DNA of 64,000 bases, from contig JANWZA010000037.1 in the NCBI GenBank assembly GCA_025054775.1, forward strand, positions 23,073-87,072, read 5' to 3'. The DNA comes from Microscillaceae bacterium. Lineage in GTDB: Bacteria; Bacteroidota; Bacteroidia; Cytophagales; Microscillaceae. The notes under the pieces were generated by a model. That model ran no database searches. It worked only from the letters and a program-made list of their open reading frames with translations, and was not told where the DNA came from. The position numbers and the translations under genes are program-made. Shown piece after piece: positions 55,201 through 63,555 of this stretch (position 1 is its first letter; each line of letters opens with the position of its first letter).

Positions 55201-55365
55201 TTTCAAATTGGTGGGTATCAGGTTTTGGACAAATACATTAAAGACCGTAAGGATAGAACCCTTACCCACGATGAGGTAGATAACATTGAAAATGTGGTAA
55301 AGGTTCTGGCATTTACCATTAAACAAATGGAACTTATTGACCGACAAACAAAGGAGTGGATATAA
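52225..55365 (+). CDS. Type IIG/ISP-like restriction-modification enzyme
   Basis: A 1046-residue single-chain enzyme expected to both cut and adenine-methylate DNA. The N-terminal nuclease has a PD-(D/E)xK pattern: Asp62 in GYGSPDFKLY and Glu76/Lys78 in GYVENKK. The N6-adenine methylase has YYTPPQVVNFIV, motif I VLDFATGTGTFLLEV (near residue 375) and motif IV GNPPYAGHS (about 493). The C-terminal part matches the specificity region of type ISP enzymes (LlaBIII-like), but the SF2 helicase of true ISP enzymes is absent, so it is closer to type IIG. A 14-residue Gly-Asn repeat sits at about 833-846. No other defence genes adjoin it. Confidence 0.9.
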   Translation: MIDFQTYIKDLQSSPIDEITEHSKRTALETVLKQLAINCTTANTKIQILHEPKRREGYGSPDFKLYAGNTIIGYVENKKITENLDRVLKSEQIKKYRELSQNLLITNYIEFIWIHRETIHRETLCYLSDIENTKFKVDKERAERVEKLLVNFFSQAPQKITSPQELALALATRCKNLKDFLKEELTRQNEQNEKERLHDLFQAFKENIFAELTIAEFSDAFAQMLAYGLFLAGLNADTKAISLQNAKYFIPSSFQLIKELIGFLDDLEKPEYAETKWIIDEIISIINHISWVDLSQNMRFDKKVKDSENIETDPYIYFYETFLATYDHNLRKSKGVYYTPPQVVNFIVRAIDKVLIQDFDLPSGLADRNKVTVLDFATGTGTFLLEVFKVILEKLPAESIEKRKMLIKDHILQNLFGFEYLIAPYTIAHLKLSQFLKEYGYEFQDKERLQVYLTNTLEPVDRQIRVPFMPQLTKETRSAQEVKDKPILVIVGNPPYAGHSKNNGEWIKNEIKKYNFVDGKPLGERNPKTLQDDYVKFIRFAQDKMDKAEQGIVGIITNHSFLDNPTFRGMRQSLMNTFDQMYFIDLHGNAKKKETTPEGKKDQNIFDIEQGVCISILIKKKGLKKGIYHTDFWGLRSRKFDLCLNNTLNTLEFNELSPNSPFYLFVPQNQTARAVYEKFWSIKDIFEINNVGIVTSNDNLTIAYNKKELEKRFSKIKNYELQQIKQEFNLSNTYFESRKDFFFKIKEKSLKTKEINYRPFDKRSIWWDTELIERSRENIMKHFEYDNLGLVSVRQVAEGIFNHVFISQIPINYRITLSNKGGAYIFPLYRYNGNGNGNGGNGNGNGTDYLFKEGDKRDNFTEGFRKFIRHKYSKQFTPEQILGYIYAILFSHTYRTKYAELLKMDFPRIPFTEDEQMFEKLSNLGFELIQKHLLKKIPSDKEYQQLGIYKGEGDNVVQKPDFRTEHTASGIRYKLYINKTQYFETVPEQVYNFQIGGYQVLDKYIKDRKDRTLTHDEVDNIENVVKVLAFTIKQMELIDRQTKEWI
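54721..54762 (+). repeat. Perfect 21-base tandem duplication inside the restriction-modification gene
   Basis: Two identical adjacent 21-base units, each built of GGCAAT-type hexamers ending GGCAACGGT. They encode two GNGNGNG segments and keep the frame, in the region beside the predicted target-recognition domain. Confidence 0.9.
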
Positions 55366-55487
55366 TACCAAAACGAAAATGTTTTTGTTCATTTTTCAAA
55401 CTGAAATAACTGACTTGTAAACTCTTGTAATGCTTGAGAAATTAAAGTTAGTTTGTCATTTGGTTATATTAAAAGTATAAAAATACA

Positions 55488-55534
55488 AGAACCACTTAGC
55501 TCACTGCCTAAAGCTGCTTAAGCTAAGTGGTTCT
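55488..55534. terminator. Strong inverted repeat between the restriction enzyme gene and dnaJ
   Basis: A perfect 14-base stem, AGAACCACTTAGCT / AGCTAAGTGGTTCT, with a 19-base loop, centred between convergent genes. There is no long T-run, but position and stability suggest a bidirectional terminator. Confidence 0.6.
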
Positions 55535-55559
55535 AACTAATCACGTAATTTGAGGAGTC

Positions 55560-56714
55560 TTACTGGAAAAACTCTTTCATTTTTTCGTACCAACTTTTAG
55601 TACTCTTATCGGGATTAGGCTTAAAGTTTTTGGATGAATTTAGTTTTTCAAGCATTTCTTTTTCTGATTTAGTAATTTGTTGAGGGGTCCAAACATTTAT
55701 TCTCACGAGCTGGTCGCCGCGTTCATAGCTATCTAAATCTTTTAACCCTTTGCCTTTCAAGCGAATAAACTTGCCGCTTTGTGTACCTGGCTCTATCTTA
55801 ATTTTAGTTTTGCCTGAAAGTGTGGGAATTTCAACCTCTGTTCCTAAGACGGCATCAGGGAAACTGATGTATAAGTCATACAAAATATTCTTACCTTGGC
55901 GGTGTAATTCCTCGTGTTTTTCTTCTTCAATTACAATCAATAAATCACCTGCTAAGCCACCTCGTGGAGGTACGTTTCCCTTCCCTGACACCGAAAGTTG
56001 CATACCTTCGGCTACACCTGCAGGAATTTTCACACTAATTGTCTCATCTTCCAGTACTCTACCTTCTCCATAACAGATGTTGCAAGGATCTTGCACAATT
56101 TTACCTTCACCATTACAAGTAGGGCAAGTACTTGATGAAATCATTTGCCCTAACATAGTATTCATTACCTTGCGAATTTGTCCCGTGCCATTACAACTTG
56201 AGCAGGTTCTAAGCGAGGTGCCATTTTTAGAGCCGTTTCCATTGCAGGCTCTACAAGTTACTTGTCGTTTTACTTTAATTTTTTTCTCTACGCCTTCAGC
56301 AATTTCTTGTAAGCTAAGTTTTAGCTTAATACGGAGGTTAGTGCCTTTTCGTACAGATGTAGTACTTCCTCCACTTCTGCGTCCTCCGCCGAAGAAACTC
56401 TCAAATGGACTACCTCCACTGAAAATATCATTAAAGATATCTTCTACATTGATGCCTCCAAAACCACTACCTCCACTCATTCTACCTTCCAAGCCTTGGT
56501 GTCCGTATTGGTCATAGATGCGTCTTTTATCAGGATCACTCAACACCTCGTAGGCTTCAGAGATTTCCTTAAATTTCTCTTCTGCGGCAGGATTGTCAGG
56601 GTTTTTATCAGGGTGATATTTGATAGCCAACATTCGGTAGGCTTTCTTTATCTCTTCTGGACTTGCGTTTCGCCCTACCCCCAGCACTTCGTAATAATCT
56701 CTTTTTTTAGTCAT
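55560..56714 (-). CDS. dnaJ: Chaperone DnaJ
   Basis: Co-chaperone that delivers substrates to DnaK and stimulates its ATPase; 384 residues. The J domain has [20 protein letters not shown] and the HPD motif in [11 protein letters not shown] Gly/Phe-rich linker follows, then four CxxCxGxG zinc repeats ([24 protein letters not shown] and CNICYGEG) and the C-terminal peptide-binding domain. It is in an operon behind grpE with a 37-base gap. No heat-shock operator such as CIRCE could be identified upstream. dnaK is not in the window. Confidence 0.97.
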   Translation of the reverse strand: MTKKRDYYEVLGVGRNASPEEIKKAYRMLAIKYHPDKNPDNPAAEEKFKEISEAYEVLSDPDKRRIYDQYGHQGLEGRMSGGSGFGGINVEDIFNDIFSGGSPFESFFGGGRRSGGSTTSVRKGTNLRIKLKLSLQEIAEGVEKKIKVKRQVTCRACNGNGSKNGTSLRTCSSCNGTGQIRKVMNTMLGQMISSSTCPTCNGEGKIVQDPCNICYGEGRVLEDETISVKIPAGVAEGMQLSVSGKGNVPPRGGLAGDLLIVIEEEKHEELHRQGKNILYDLYISFPDAVLGTEVEIPTLSGKTKIKIEPGTQSGKFIRLKGKGLKDLDSYERGDQLVRINVWTPQQITKSEKEMLEKLNSSKNFKPNPDKSTKSWYEKMKEFFQ

Positions 56715-56751
56715 TGTATTCTTTCGGTTTTAGGTCTCTTACTACTTTCAA

Positions 56752-57438
56752 CTAACTTCCTACAACAACTTTTGCAAAACGAATAACCTTATCTTGCAGG
56801 TAGTACCCTTTTTCTACCACTTCCACCACCTTTCCTTTTAATTCAGGTGTAGGAGCAGGAATTTGAGTGATTGACTCGTGCTTTTCTGTGTCAAAGTTAT
56901 CACCTTGCTGAGTTTCAATGGGTTTAAGCCCATTTTGCTCTAAAAGTTTACTAAATTTTTGAAAAACTAATTGTATTCCTTCCTTAATAGGTGTAATTTC
57001 AGTATTATTTTCCATGGCTTTCAAGGCACGCTCAAAGTCATCAAGCACTGTGAGCATGGACTTGATTACATTTTCTCCTGCATATTTCACTAGATCTGCT
57101 TTTTCTTTGGCATTTCTACGCCTAAAGTTTTCGAAATCAGCATATAATCGCAAATATTTATCTTTATATTCTCCTAACTCGGCTTGTAACTTCTCATGTA
57201 AATTTTCAATGGTTTCTGTTTGTTGTTCTTTTACTTCTTGATTTTCATTAGCAGTTGCTGGTTCTTGGTTCTCGTCGGATTGTTTGCGGTTTTCATTAGA
57301 AATTGCTTGCTCTTGATTAGGAGTATGTTTAGTTTCTTGGGCTTTACCTTCTTCTTTGATTACATTTTCTGTAATCACTTCGGTTTCTTGAATTTCTTGT
57401 TGCACTTTTTCAGTTGTATTTTGAGTTTCTGGATTCAT
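56752..57438 (-). CDS. grpE: Nucleotide exchange factor GrpE
   Basis: Exchanges ADP on DnaK; 228 residues with a long acidic, low-complexity N-terminal part (about 80 residues rich in Glu, Gln and Asn) followed by the coiled coil (LGEYKDKYLRLYADFENFRRR) and the beta domain ending in YYLQDKVIRFAKVVVG. It is the first gene of the grpE-dnaJ pair. The upstream kmo gene ends 208 bases before its start on the same strand. Confidence 0.95.
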   Translation of the reverse strand: MNPETQNTTEKVQQEIQETEVITENVIKEEGKAQETKHTPNQEQAISNENRKQSDENQEPATANENQEVKEQQTETIENLHEKLQAELGEYKDKYLRLYADFENFRRRNAKEKADLVKYAGENVIKSMLTVLDDFERALKAMENNTEITPIKEGIQLVFQKFSKLLEQNGLKPIETQQGDNFDTEKHESITQIPAPTPELKGKVVEVVEKGYYLQDKVIRFAKVVVGS

Positions 57439-57646
57439 AGCCTTACTAAAGATTTGAGTTAGATTTCTATATTATGTAAGCGTACAAGCTCTGCGTAAAA
57501 GGAGTTTAGTTTTTATTATGCAGTAAGTCCTAATTTGATGAGATTTTGTAGTGCTTTTGCGTGAACAAACCTCACAGAAGAAAAGTTTCTATTTTGTTGC
57601 CAAACTTGATAAAACTGCCATAATGGCATTTTTTTATTTTTTTATG

Positions 57647-58996
57647 CTATTTTTTAGGCTGATATTGTAACATTTTGGCATAAATTTCGGAAAGGTTTAC
57701 TTCATTTATGTCAGTAATAGATTCACAAATTTGAGCTAATAATTCATTTTGCCAGTTGCCACGTGTTTTGGCTTCGCTATAAGGAATTTCAGGATGAAAA
57801 CTTACCATAGCGTATTTAGAATAGTAGTTTGGGTATTGCTTTTCCAGCAAGAGTTCTACTTTTCGCATTTTTTGAAAAAGGGGATTAGCTACGTGGTCTC
57901 GCATTTCATAAAAATTTTCAAGGGCTAAATCGGCGATAGCATCGGTGTTGGGTTTGCGGTCTTGGGTGAATTTCTCAAAAATGGTGTGCCAATCGTTAGC
58001 GTACTTTTCTATAAGCATGTCTAAATACAAACAATCTTCAAAGCTGGCATTCATGCCTTGTCCATAGAACGGCACAATGGCATGCGCAGCATCTCCCAAA
58101 AGGAGTAATTTATCTTGATAATTCCAAGGAAAGCACTTAACCGTACCTAAAATGCCAAGAGGATTATACAAAAATTCTTTCACCAGGTTAGGGATAAGTT
58201 GAATTGTATCCTTGAAATAAGTGCTAAAAAAATCTAAAACTTTATGCTCAGTATCAATGCTTTCAAAGCTAAATTCTCCTTTATTAGGGAAAAAAAGTGT
58301 GCAAGTAAAACTGCCATCAAGGTTAGGTAAGGCAATGAGCATATATGTTCCACGAGGCCATATGTGCAAGGCATTCTTCTCAATGGCAAAATTTCCATTA
58401 GGTAAAGGGGGAATGTTCAATTCTTTGTAACCGTGCTCTAAAAAATCTATATTCTCCTCAAAAGGAATATATTTGGCTAAAACTTGCCTCGCTTGCGAAC
58501 CTGCCCCATCAGCGGCAATTATTCGTTCTACTTTTTGTTGTAAGAGTTGTTTTTGTGTACCAATGGTAAAGGTAGCAGTTTGTGTACTTGGCTCAAAGTC
58601 AATAAATTCATGCTCAAAATATATGTTTATATTTTCAAATTTTTCAGCTAGGTTAAGTAGTCGTACATTCAACCCCCAGCGCGAAACGGAGTTGATATAC
58701 TCTCTAGGGTTTTGACTGTAAGGCATAAAATGGAGGTTTCCTTCCAAATCATGTAACATTCTACCATACATAGGGATAGCCTCTTTTTCAAGAATTTCTT
58801 GGGCGATTCCGATTTTCTCTAGTGCTTTAATACCACGGCTAGAGAGTGCTAAATTGATAGACCTTCCTGCAGGAATAGGTACTTTTCGCATGTCAGGGCG
58901 TTTTTCAAATACTTCTACAAGAAAGCCACGCTTGGCTAAGAAGATGGCTAAAAGTGAACCTGCTAATCCTGCACCAATAAGTGTAATTTTTTGCAT
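57647..58996 (-). CDS. kmo: Kynurenine 3-monooxygenase
   Basis: FAD-dependent monooxygenase of the kynurenine pathway, converting kynurenine to 3-hydroxykynurenine; 449 residues. FAD motifs are LIGAGLAGSLLAIFLAKRG at the N terminus and LLLGDAAHAIVPFYGQGMN. The segment PAGRSINLALSSRGIKAL and the Arg-rich active-site region are typical of KMO. Kynureninase and tryptophan dioxygenase genes are not in the window. It follows msrB by 21 bases and is probably the last gene of the traB-msrB-kmo operon. Other aromatic hydroxylases share the FAD motifs; the SINLALS motif favours KMO. Confidence 0.92.
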   Translation of the reverse strand: MQKITLIGAGLAGSLLAIFLAKRGFLVEVFEKRPDMRKVPIPAGRSINLALSSRGIKALEKIGIAQEILEKEAIPMYGRMLHDLEGNLHFMPYSQNPREYINSVSRWGLNVRLLNLAEKFENINIYFEHEFIDFEPSTQTATFTIGTQKQLLQQKVERIIAADGAGSQARQVLAKYIPFEENIDFLEHGYKELNIPPLPNGNFAIEKNALHIWPRGTYMLIALPNLDGSFTCTLFFPNKGEFSFESIDTEHKVLDFFSTYFKDTIQLIPNLVKEFLYNPLGILGTVKCFPWNYQDKLLLLGDAAHAIVPFYGQGMNASFEDCLYLDMLIEKYANDWHTIFEKFTQDRKPNTDAIADLALENFYEMRDHVANPLFQKMRKVELLLEKQYPNYYSKYAMVSFHPEIPYSEAKTRGNWQNELLAQICESITDINEVNLSEIYAKMLQYQPKK

Positions 58997-59017
58997 AAAA
59001 TGAGTATTTGAGCGAAT

Positions 59018-59524
59018 TCATTGTACTTTTTTCAGTACCAAAGATACAGAATTGATACAATAACGAAGCCCTGTGGGTTTGGGACCATCATCAAAAACGT
59101 GCCCTAAATGCCCACCACATTTGGCACAATATACCTCATTGCGCACCATACCATGCGAATAATCAATTCGTTTGCCTATACTTTGAGGTTGGATAGGTTG
59201 CCAAAAGCTAGGCCAGCCTGTACCTGAGTCATATTTATGTTCAGAGGAGAAAAGTGGGTTATCACAGCCTGCACAATGGTAAACCCCTTTGTCTTTGGTT
59301 TTGTAATATTTTCCTGTGAAGGCACGTTCAGTACCTTGTTGCCTAAGTACGTAAAAAGCCTCAGGGCTAAGTATTTTTTTCCATTCCTGTTCGGTTTTTT
59401 GTATTTCAAAAGTTGAGGTTGTCTTTTTCGTTTGCTTGTCTTGAGCTTCGCAACTTTGTAGCATAAAAGAAAAGAAAGATATAATGTATGTAATAATAAA
59501 ACGATTTTGAGAATTGAAGCTCAT
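59018..59524 (-). CDS. msrB: Peptide-methionine (R)-S-oxide reductase, exported
   Basis: Repairs oxidised methionine in proteins; 168 residues with an N-terminal signal peptide (ending at a Cys near residue 24 in SFMLQSC, a possible lipoprotein site). Zinc-binding Cys pairs are [11 protein letters not shown] and [14 protein letters not shown]; the catalytic Cys is in [11 protein letters not shown]; the [10 protein letters not shown] motif is present. The signal peptide implies periplasmic or outer-membrane repair. It lies between traB and kmo with gaps of 15 and 21 bases, so the three are likely co-transcribed. Confidence 0.94.
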   Translation of the reverse strand: MSFNSQNRFIITYIISFFSFMLQSCEAQDKQTKKTTSTFEIQKTEQEWKKILSPEAFYVLRQQGTERAFTGKYYKTKDKGVYHCAGCDNPLFSSEHKYDSGTGWPSFWQPIQPQSIGKRIDYSHGMVRNEVYCAKCGGHLGHVFDDGPKPTGLRYCINSVSLVLKKVQ

Positions 59525-59539
59525 AACTATGTGCAGAAT

Positions 59540-60508
59540 TTATTTCATTTCAGGAACGGTAATAGGAATGGGAGTAACAGTGTAGCCTTTTTTTCTCAAT
59601 AAGTTAATTATTCCAAATTCTCCAGGGAGATGTCCAGCTCCTACGGCAATAAAAGCAGATTTTCCTTTTGCCCAAGTTTTTTCTAACACGGGTATCCATT
59701 TCAAGTTTCTGTCTATAAGGAGGGTTTTAATTTCCTCTTTTTTCATGCTGCGTTGCATAAGTTCTAGTAATCCGTTGAGGTTTTGCTGTTGATAAAGAGT
59801 ATTCATTTGGTTAAGTTCTTGGGTAAGGAAGCCTGCTTTGTCTTGTACTACTTCCATAAGCATTTCTACTTGGCGTTGAAGGCTATAACTATCAAAAAGG
59901 ACTTTTAGTTGGTCATCTACGGTTTCTAATCCTTCCAATTCTTTGCCTAGTTGTTTGGCAAAAGTCTGAAAATAAATATCCATAGAATTAGAAGCACCAC
60001 TTATGCCGTTATTTAATTGAAATTGACTTTTATCTTTTTGGTAGGCTTTTACAAATTTACCAATCATAATCATTTGTTGCACAACCATAGGCTTAAACTT
60101 ATTAAGCATTTTTGCGCTAATCATGCCATCAGTAACATCTTTTAGCACACGGTCAGTTTGTTCAAATTGTTCGGCGGTAAGCAATTGGTCAAGGGTGTTA
60201 TCTTTCATTACCATAGCCATTGCTGCTTTAAGCATGAGGTTCATGTCGGTGCTATCCATCACAATTTCCCCAAAAACAACATCTACACTTGGAAATTTTT
60301 TTTGTATAGGTTCACTTAGCTTCAAAAATTCATAGTCATAAAGGTGATGTGTACCGAACAGATAGCTGGGGCGTGTAAGATTTTTGCCCGTAATTTCCCA
60401 AAAGATACTATTAGTTAGAGGTTCTTTAGTAAAATTTTTGACTTGAGCATAAGCAATTTGCCCTGAAATAATTTGAAAAATAATCCAGCTAACAAGGTAT
60501 TTTTTCAT
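59540..60508 (-). CDS. TraB/GumN-family protein
   Basis: A 322-residue exported protein; signal peptide MKKYLVSWIIFQIISGQIAYA. The family's two motifs are SYLFGTHHLYDYEFLKL (GTHH) and FIAVGAGHLPGEFGIINLL (GxGH). Members of the TraB/PrgY/GumN group are predicted metalloprotease-like proteins, but the bacterial function is not established. It is the first gene of the traB-msrB-kmo run; the di-haem peroxidase gene lies 103 bases upstream on the same strand. Confidence 0.88.
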   Translation of the reverse strand: MKKYLVSWIIFQIISGQIAYAQVKNFTKEPLTNSIFWEITGKNLTRPSYLFGTHHLYDYEFLKLSEPIQKKFPSVDVVFGEIVMDSTDMNLMLKAAMAMVMKDNTLDQLLTAEQFEQTDRVLKDVTDGMISAKMLNKFKPMVVQQMIMIGKFVKAYQKDKSQFQLNNGISGASNSMDIYFQTFAKQLGKELEGLETVDDQLKVLFDSYSLQRQVEMLMEVVQDKAGFLTQELNQMNTLYQQQNLNGLLELMQRSMKKEEIKTLLIDRNLKWIPVLEKTWAKGKSAFIAVGAGHLPGEFGIINLLRKKGYTVTPIPITVPEMK

Positions 60509-60611
60509 AGCACATTGTATTTTTACAGAGTTTGAATATCATTTAACACAAACGTGCAATCCTATAAAAAAGTTTGTTAAGCGTCAAGTTTGAAAGGTTA
60601 GTAGGACTAGA

Positions 60612-61691
60612 TTATTTGAAGGGATTGCTAAATTTTTTATTTTTTATGAAATCGTAATCAGTCAGCATTTCCAAAAAGAGAATAATATCTTGTTTTTCTT
60701 GCTCGGTAAGCTTAAGTGAGGTGCCGCGAATTTCATTGCTTGCAGCAATAATGAGTGGATCTAAATTAGGGGAATTTTGTATGTGCTCATTATAATGGTC
60801 AAGCACTTCACGTAGGGTTTGGAAGCGTCCGTCGTGCATGTAGGGGGCAGTAAGAGCGACATTACGTAGTGAGGGGGTTTTCATTTTGCCGTTATCAGAA
60901 GGAAGTCCTGTAACTGCTCCTAAGCCTAAATCCTTATAGATGAGGTCTAAACCGTTATCGTGAAAGGTATTGAGGGTAGTCAAGTGGCTTCCGTGGCAAT
61001 CCCCACAATTTCCGCCACGAAGGTTGATTTCAGGAATAGGGTGCGTAAAAAATAATTCAATGGCTCTACGCTCTCGGGGAGTAGGCTGAACTTCACGCTT
61101 TACAATTTTATCATATTTGGAATTAGCAGAAATAAGCATACGCTCAAACTGAGCAAGGGCTTTGGCAATTAAATCAGGGGTAATTTGCGAAGTGCCGAAG
61201 GCTTTTTGAAACAAAGGCGGATATTCGGGAATATTTTGCAACTTTTTAGCCGCTTCGATAGGTTGAATACCCATTTCCGTAGGACTTTCCAAGGCAAGTA
61301 AAGCCTGCTCTTCCAAGCTATTGGCACGTCCATCCCAAAAAAATTTTTCTGACCAAAGCAAGTTTGCCAAGTGCATGCTATTACGTTTACCTACCCTGCC
61401 TAAAATGCCTACACTTACTTTTTTAGGTTCGGCAAAACCATTCTCTTGTACATGGCACGAGGCACAGGCTACTTTATTAGTGAGTGAGAGGCGTTTGTCA
61501 TAAAACAACATTCGCCCTAATTCAAAGCCCTGCTCTGTGATAGGATTATCCGCAGGAATTTGGAATTTATTACCAAAATGAGCAGGTGTTTCAAACCGAA
61601 AAACAGGTGTACTCTCTTGTGGTTTTCGGCAAGTAATCCACACGCACAATAAAAAAAGACAACAGGAAAACTTAAACAAAATTTTTCGCAT
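60612..61691 (-). CDS. Di-haem cytochrome c peroxidase
   Basis: Reduces hydrogen peroxide (or a related MauG-type oxidation) in the periplasm; 359 residues. The signal peptide ends near CVWITC (Thr before Cys makes lipidation doubtful). Two haem-binding motifs are CASCH (76-80) and CGDCH (about 228). Axial and conserved segments include MHDGRFQTLREVLDHY. It resembles the CcpA/MauG superfamily; MauG-type maturation activity cannot be excluded. A 15-base palindrome (61717-61731) sits 26 bases before the start, a plausible operator. Confidence 0.93.
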   Translation of the reverse strand: MRKILFKFSCCLFLLCVWITCRKPQESTPVFRFETPAHFGNKFQIPADNPITEQGFELGRMLFYDKRLSLTNKVACASCHVQENGFAEPKKVSVGILGRVGKRNSMHLANLLWSEKFFWDGRANSLEEQALLALESPTEMGIQPIEAAKKLQNIPEYPPLFQKAFGTSQITPDLIAKALAQFERMLISANSKYDKIVKREVQPTPRERRAIELFFTHPIPEINLRGGNCGDCHGSHLTTLNTFHDNGLDLIYKDLGLGAVTGLPSDNGKMKTPSLRNVALTAPYMHDGRFQTLREVLDHYNEHIQNSPNLDPLIIAASNEIRGTSLKLTEQEKQDIILFLEMLTDYDFIKNKKFSNPFK

Positions 61692-62039
61692 AGTTTTAAT
61701 TTGCTCAGAAATTCTTTGTTATAGTATAACACGAGGGAATTGATTTAGGTTTATTTTGGAGTATTTTTAACACAAAATAAAAAGTTACTGCTCAATTCAA
61801 TTGAATAGTATGTTAAGTGGTGGTATAAATATCTTTGTGAGCTACTGCCAAAGTTATGTTTCAGTAAAGAAATTATCATAGAAATACCACTAGTTTTCTT
61901 GATTTTAATTGCGAAAATTTTTACTTTCCTTTTTTTAATAAATGACTAAAAATTTAATTACTTGAAACTAATTTTTTTTATATTTGAAGCCAAATTCTAC
62001 GTTTTTCTCTATCTTCAACCTTTTCTTCTTTTTACTGCC
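61692..62039. other. Gene-free divergent region between the peroxidase and PAS genes
   Basis: Contains the palindrome at 61717-61731, a plus-strand TATCTTTG (61830-61837) for the PAS gene and a minus-strand TAACTTTG (plus 61849-61856) for the peroxidase. An in-frame TTG at 61962 extends the PAS gene but the added segment is AT-rich and not conserved in look. Confidence 0.5.
61717..61731. promoter_or_regulatory. 15-base palindrome, possible Fur-family operator
   Basis: TGTTATA-G-TATAACA, a perfect 7-1-7 palindrome 26 bases before the peroxidase start. Fur-family regulators (Fur, Zur, PerR) bind boxes of this geometry; the core resembles the Zur consensus and, more loosely, the PerR box. Confidence 0.45.
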
Positions 62040-62444
62040 ATGATAAACTTACAAGAAACAGAACGTATTAAGCAAGCCATTGAGGCAAATCCACAAGATT
62101 TTGCCAAAATTATTGAGCAAACTAACTTAGGAGTTTGCATTACTAATGCAGAAGGAAAGTTTGACTATGTGAATGATAACTACTGCCGTATGTATGGATA
62201 CACACGTGAAGAACTGATAGGGAAGAGCTTTTTAATAGTTGTACCACCAGAATCCCAACAAGAACTATCCGAGTTACACGATAAATTTATTAAACTGCAA
62301 GTAGAACTGCAAAGAACTTGGGAAGTAGTACGTAAAAATGGAGAAATTATGAAAATTTACGTAGATGCAGGTTATACCGAAAAAATAGACGGCAAACCTC
62401 ATAAACTTACTTTCGTGTTCCCTGCTGATGAGAAGTATAGATAG
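62040..62444 (+). CDS. Stand-alone PAS-domain protein
   Basis: A 134-residue cytosolic protein consisting of a single PAS domain: FAKIIEQTNLGVCITNAEG, then FDYVNDNYCRMYGYTREELIG, KSFLIVVPPESQQ and the PAC-like VRKNGEIMKIYVDAGYTEK. The ATG at 62040 is chosen; the upstream TTG at 61962 would add a hydrophobic stretch. No histidine kinase, cyclase or DNA-binding domain is attached, so it probably senses a ligand or redox state and acts through a partner. It is monocistronic and divergent from the peroxidase gene. Confidence 0.85.
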   Translation: MINLQETERIKQAIEANPQDFAKIIEQTNLGVCITNAEGKFDYVNDNYCRMYGYTREELIGKSFLIVVPPESQQELSELHDKFIKLQVELQRTWEVVRKNGEIMKIYVDAGYTEKIDGKPHKLTFVFPADEKYR

Positions 62445-62498
62445 CGAAACACCGTATTTATCTTAAAGTGATTTTAGAATTTTACTATTTGATAGCTT

Positions 62499-62540
62499 AA
62501 TTTTTGGTTTGAAGTATAATAATTTTTGGTTTGAAGTATA
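62499..62540 (+). repeat. Direct repeat with 22-base spacing upstream of the amidase gene
   Basis: A 20-base unit beginning AATTTTTGG and ending GAAGTATA occurs at 62499-62518 and again at 62521-62540, with two bases between. The spacing of 22 is about two turns of the helix, which would place two proteins on the same face. It lies 140 bases before the amidase gene. Confidence 0.8.
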
Positions 62541-62679
62541 AAAATATCATTTCTTGAAATCACTTTTTTACATACGAGGTCTACGCTTTGCGTGTCTTGT
62601 ATGATTAAGTTATTATTTTTTTCAAAATTTATTTTTATCCTCTAAGGAAAACTAACTTCAAACAAGACTAAAATATTTT

Positions 62680-63555
62680 ATGTCAAAAAGAAGTGTGAAA
62701 GTGGGATTAGTTCAGATGTCCTGCGTAAAAGATAAGGCTACGAATATCAATAAAGCTATACATAAAATTCGTCAAGCAGCACAGCAGGGAGCAAATATCA
62801 TATGTTTGCAGGAACTTTTTGCTTCCCTTTACTTTTGCAATGTAGAAAGCTATGATAACTTTGCATTAGGGGAAGCAATACCTGGGCAAACTACCGAGCT
62901 ACTTCAAACAACAGCCAAAGAACTAGAAGTAGTTATTATTGCTTCGCTTTTTGAAAAGCGTGCCGAAGGACTTTATCACAATACAACAGCCGTAATTGAT
63001 GCAGATGGTTCCTATCTAGGAAAGTACCGTAAAAATCATATACCTGATGACCCAGGATATTATGAAAAGTTTTATTTTACACCCAGCGACATAGGATACC
63101 GAACCTTTGAAACACGATTTGCCAAAATTGGAGTACTCATTTGTTGGGATCAATGGTTTCCCGAAGCAGCGCGTATTACAGCACTCATGGGAGCAGAAAT
63201 TCTATTTTATCCTACTGCAATCGGTTGGGCTTTAGCACAAAATAGTGAAACTAACCAAGACCAATACAACGCTTGGCAAACCATCCAACGAAGTCATGCT
63301 ATTGCTAACGGTGTCTATGTAGTCTCAGTAAATCGTGTGGGTATAGAAACTGAAATGCAATTCTGGGGAGGATCTTTCATAGCAGATCCCTTTGGTAAAA
63401 TTTTATATCAAGCCTCTCATCAAAACGAAGAAGTACATGTTCAAGAGTTAGACCTAAACTTGTTAGATTACTACCGCACTCATTGGCCTTTCCTTCGTGA
63501 CAGACGTATAGATACCTATCAACCTATCTTACAGCGTTGGCTTGCCGATAAGTAG
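62680..63555 (+). CDS. aguB: N-carbamoylputrescine amidase
   Basis: Carbon-nitrogen hydrolase that releases putrescine from N-carbamoylputrescine, the step after agmatine deiminase; 291 residues. The Glu-Lys-Cys triad is visible: Glu45 in CLQELFASLYFC, Lys118 in YRKNHIP and Cys155 in GVLICWDQWFPE. FYPTAIGW, which follows, is typical of this subgroup. The agmatine deiminase gene is about 47 kb upstream rather than adjacent. The direct repeat at 62499-62540 is a possible control site. Confidence 0.93.
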   Translation: MSKRSVKVGLVQMSCVKDKATNINKAIHKIRQAAQQGANIICLQELFASLYFCNVESYDNFALGEAIPGQTTELLQTTAKELEVVIIASLFEKRAEGLYHNTTAVIDADGSYLGKYRKNHIPDDPGYYEKFYFTPSDIGYRTFETRFAKIGVLICWDQWFPEAARITALMGAEILFYPTAIGWALAQNSETNQDQYNAWQTIQRSHAIANGVYVVSVNRVGIETEMQFWGGSFIADPFGKILYQASHQNEEVHVQELDLNLLDYYRTHWPFLRDRRIDTYQPILQRWLADK

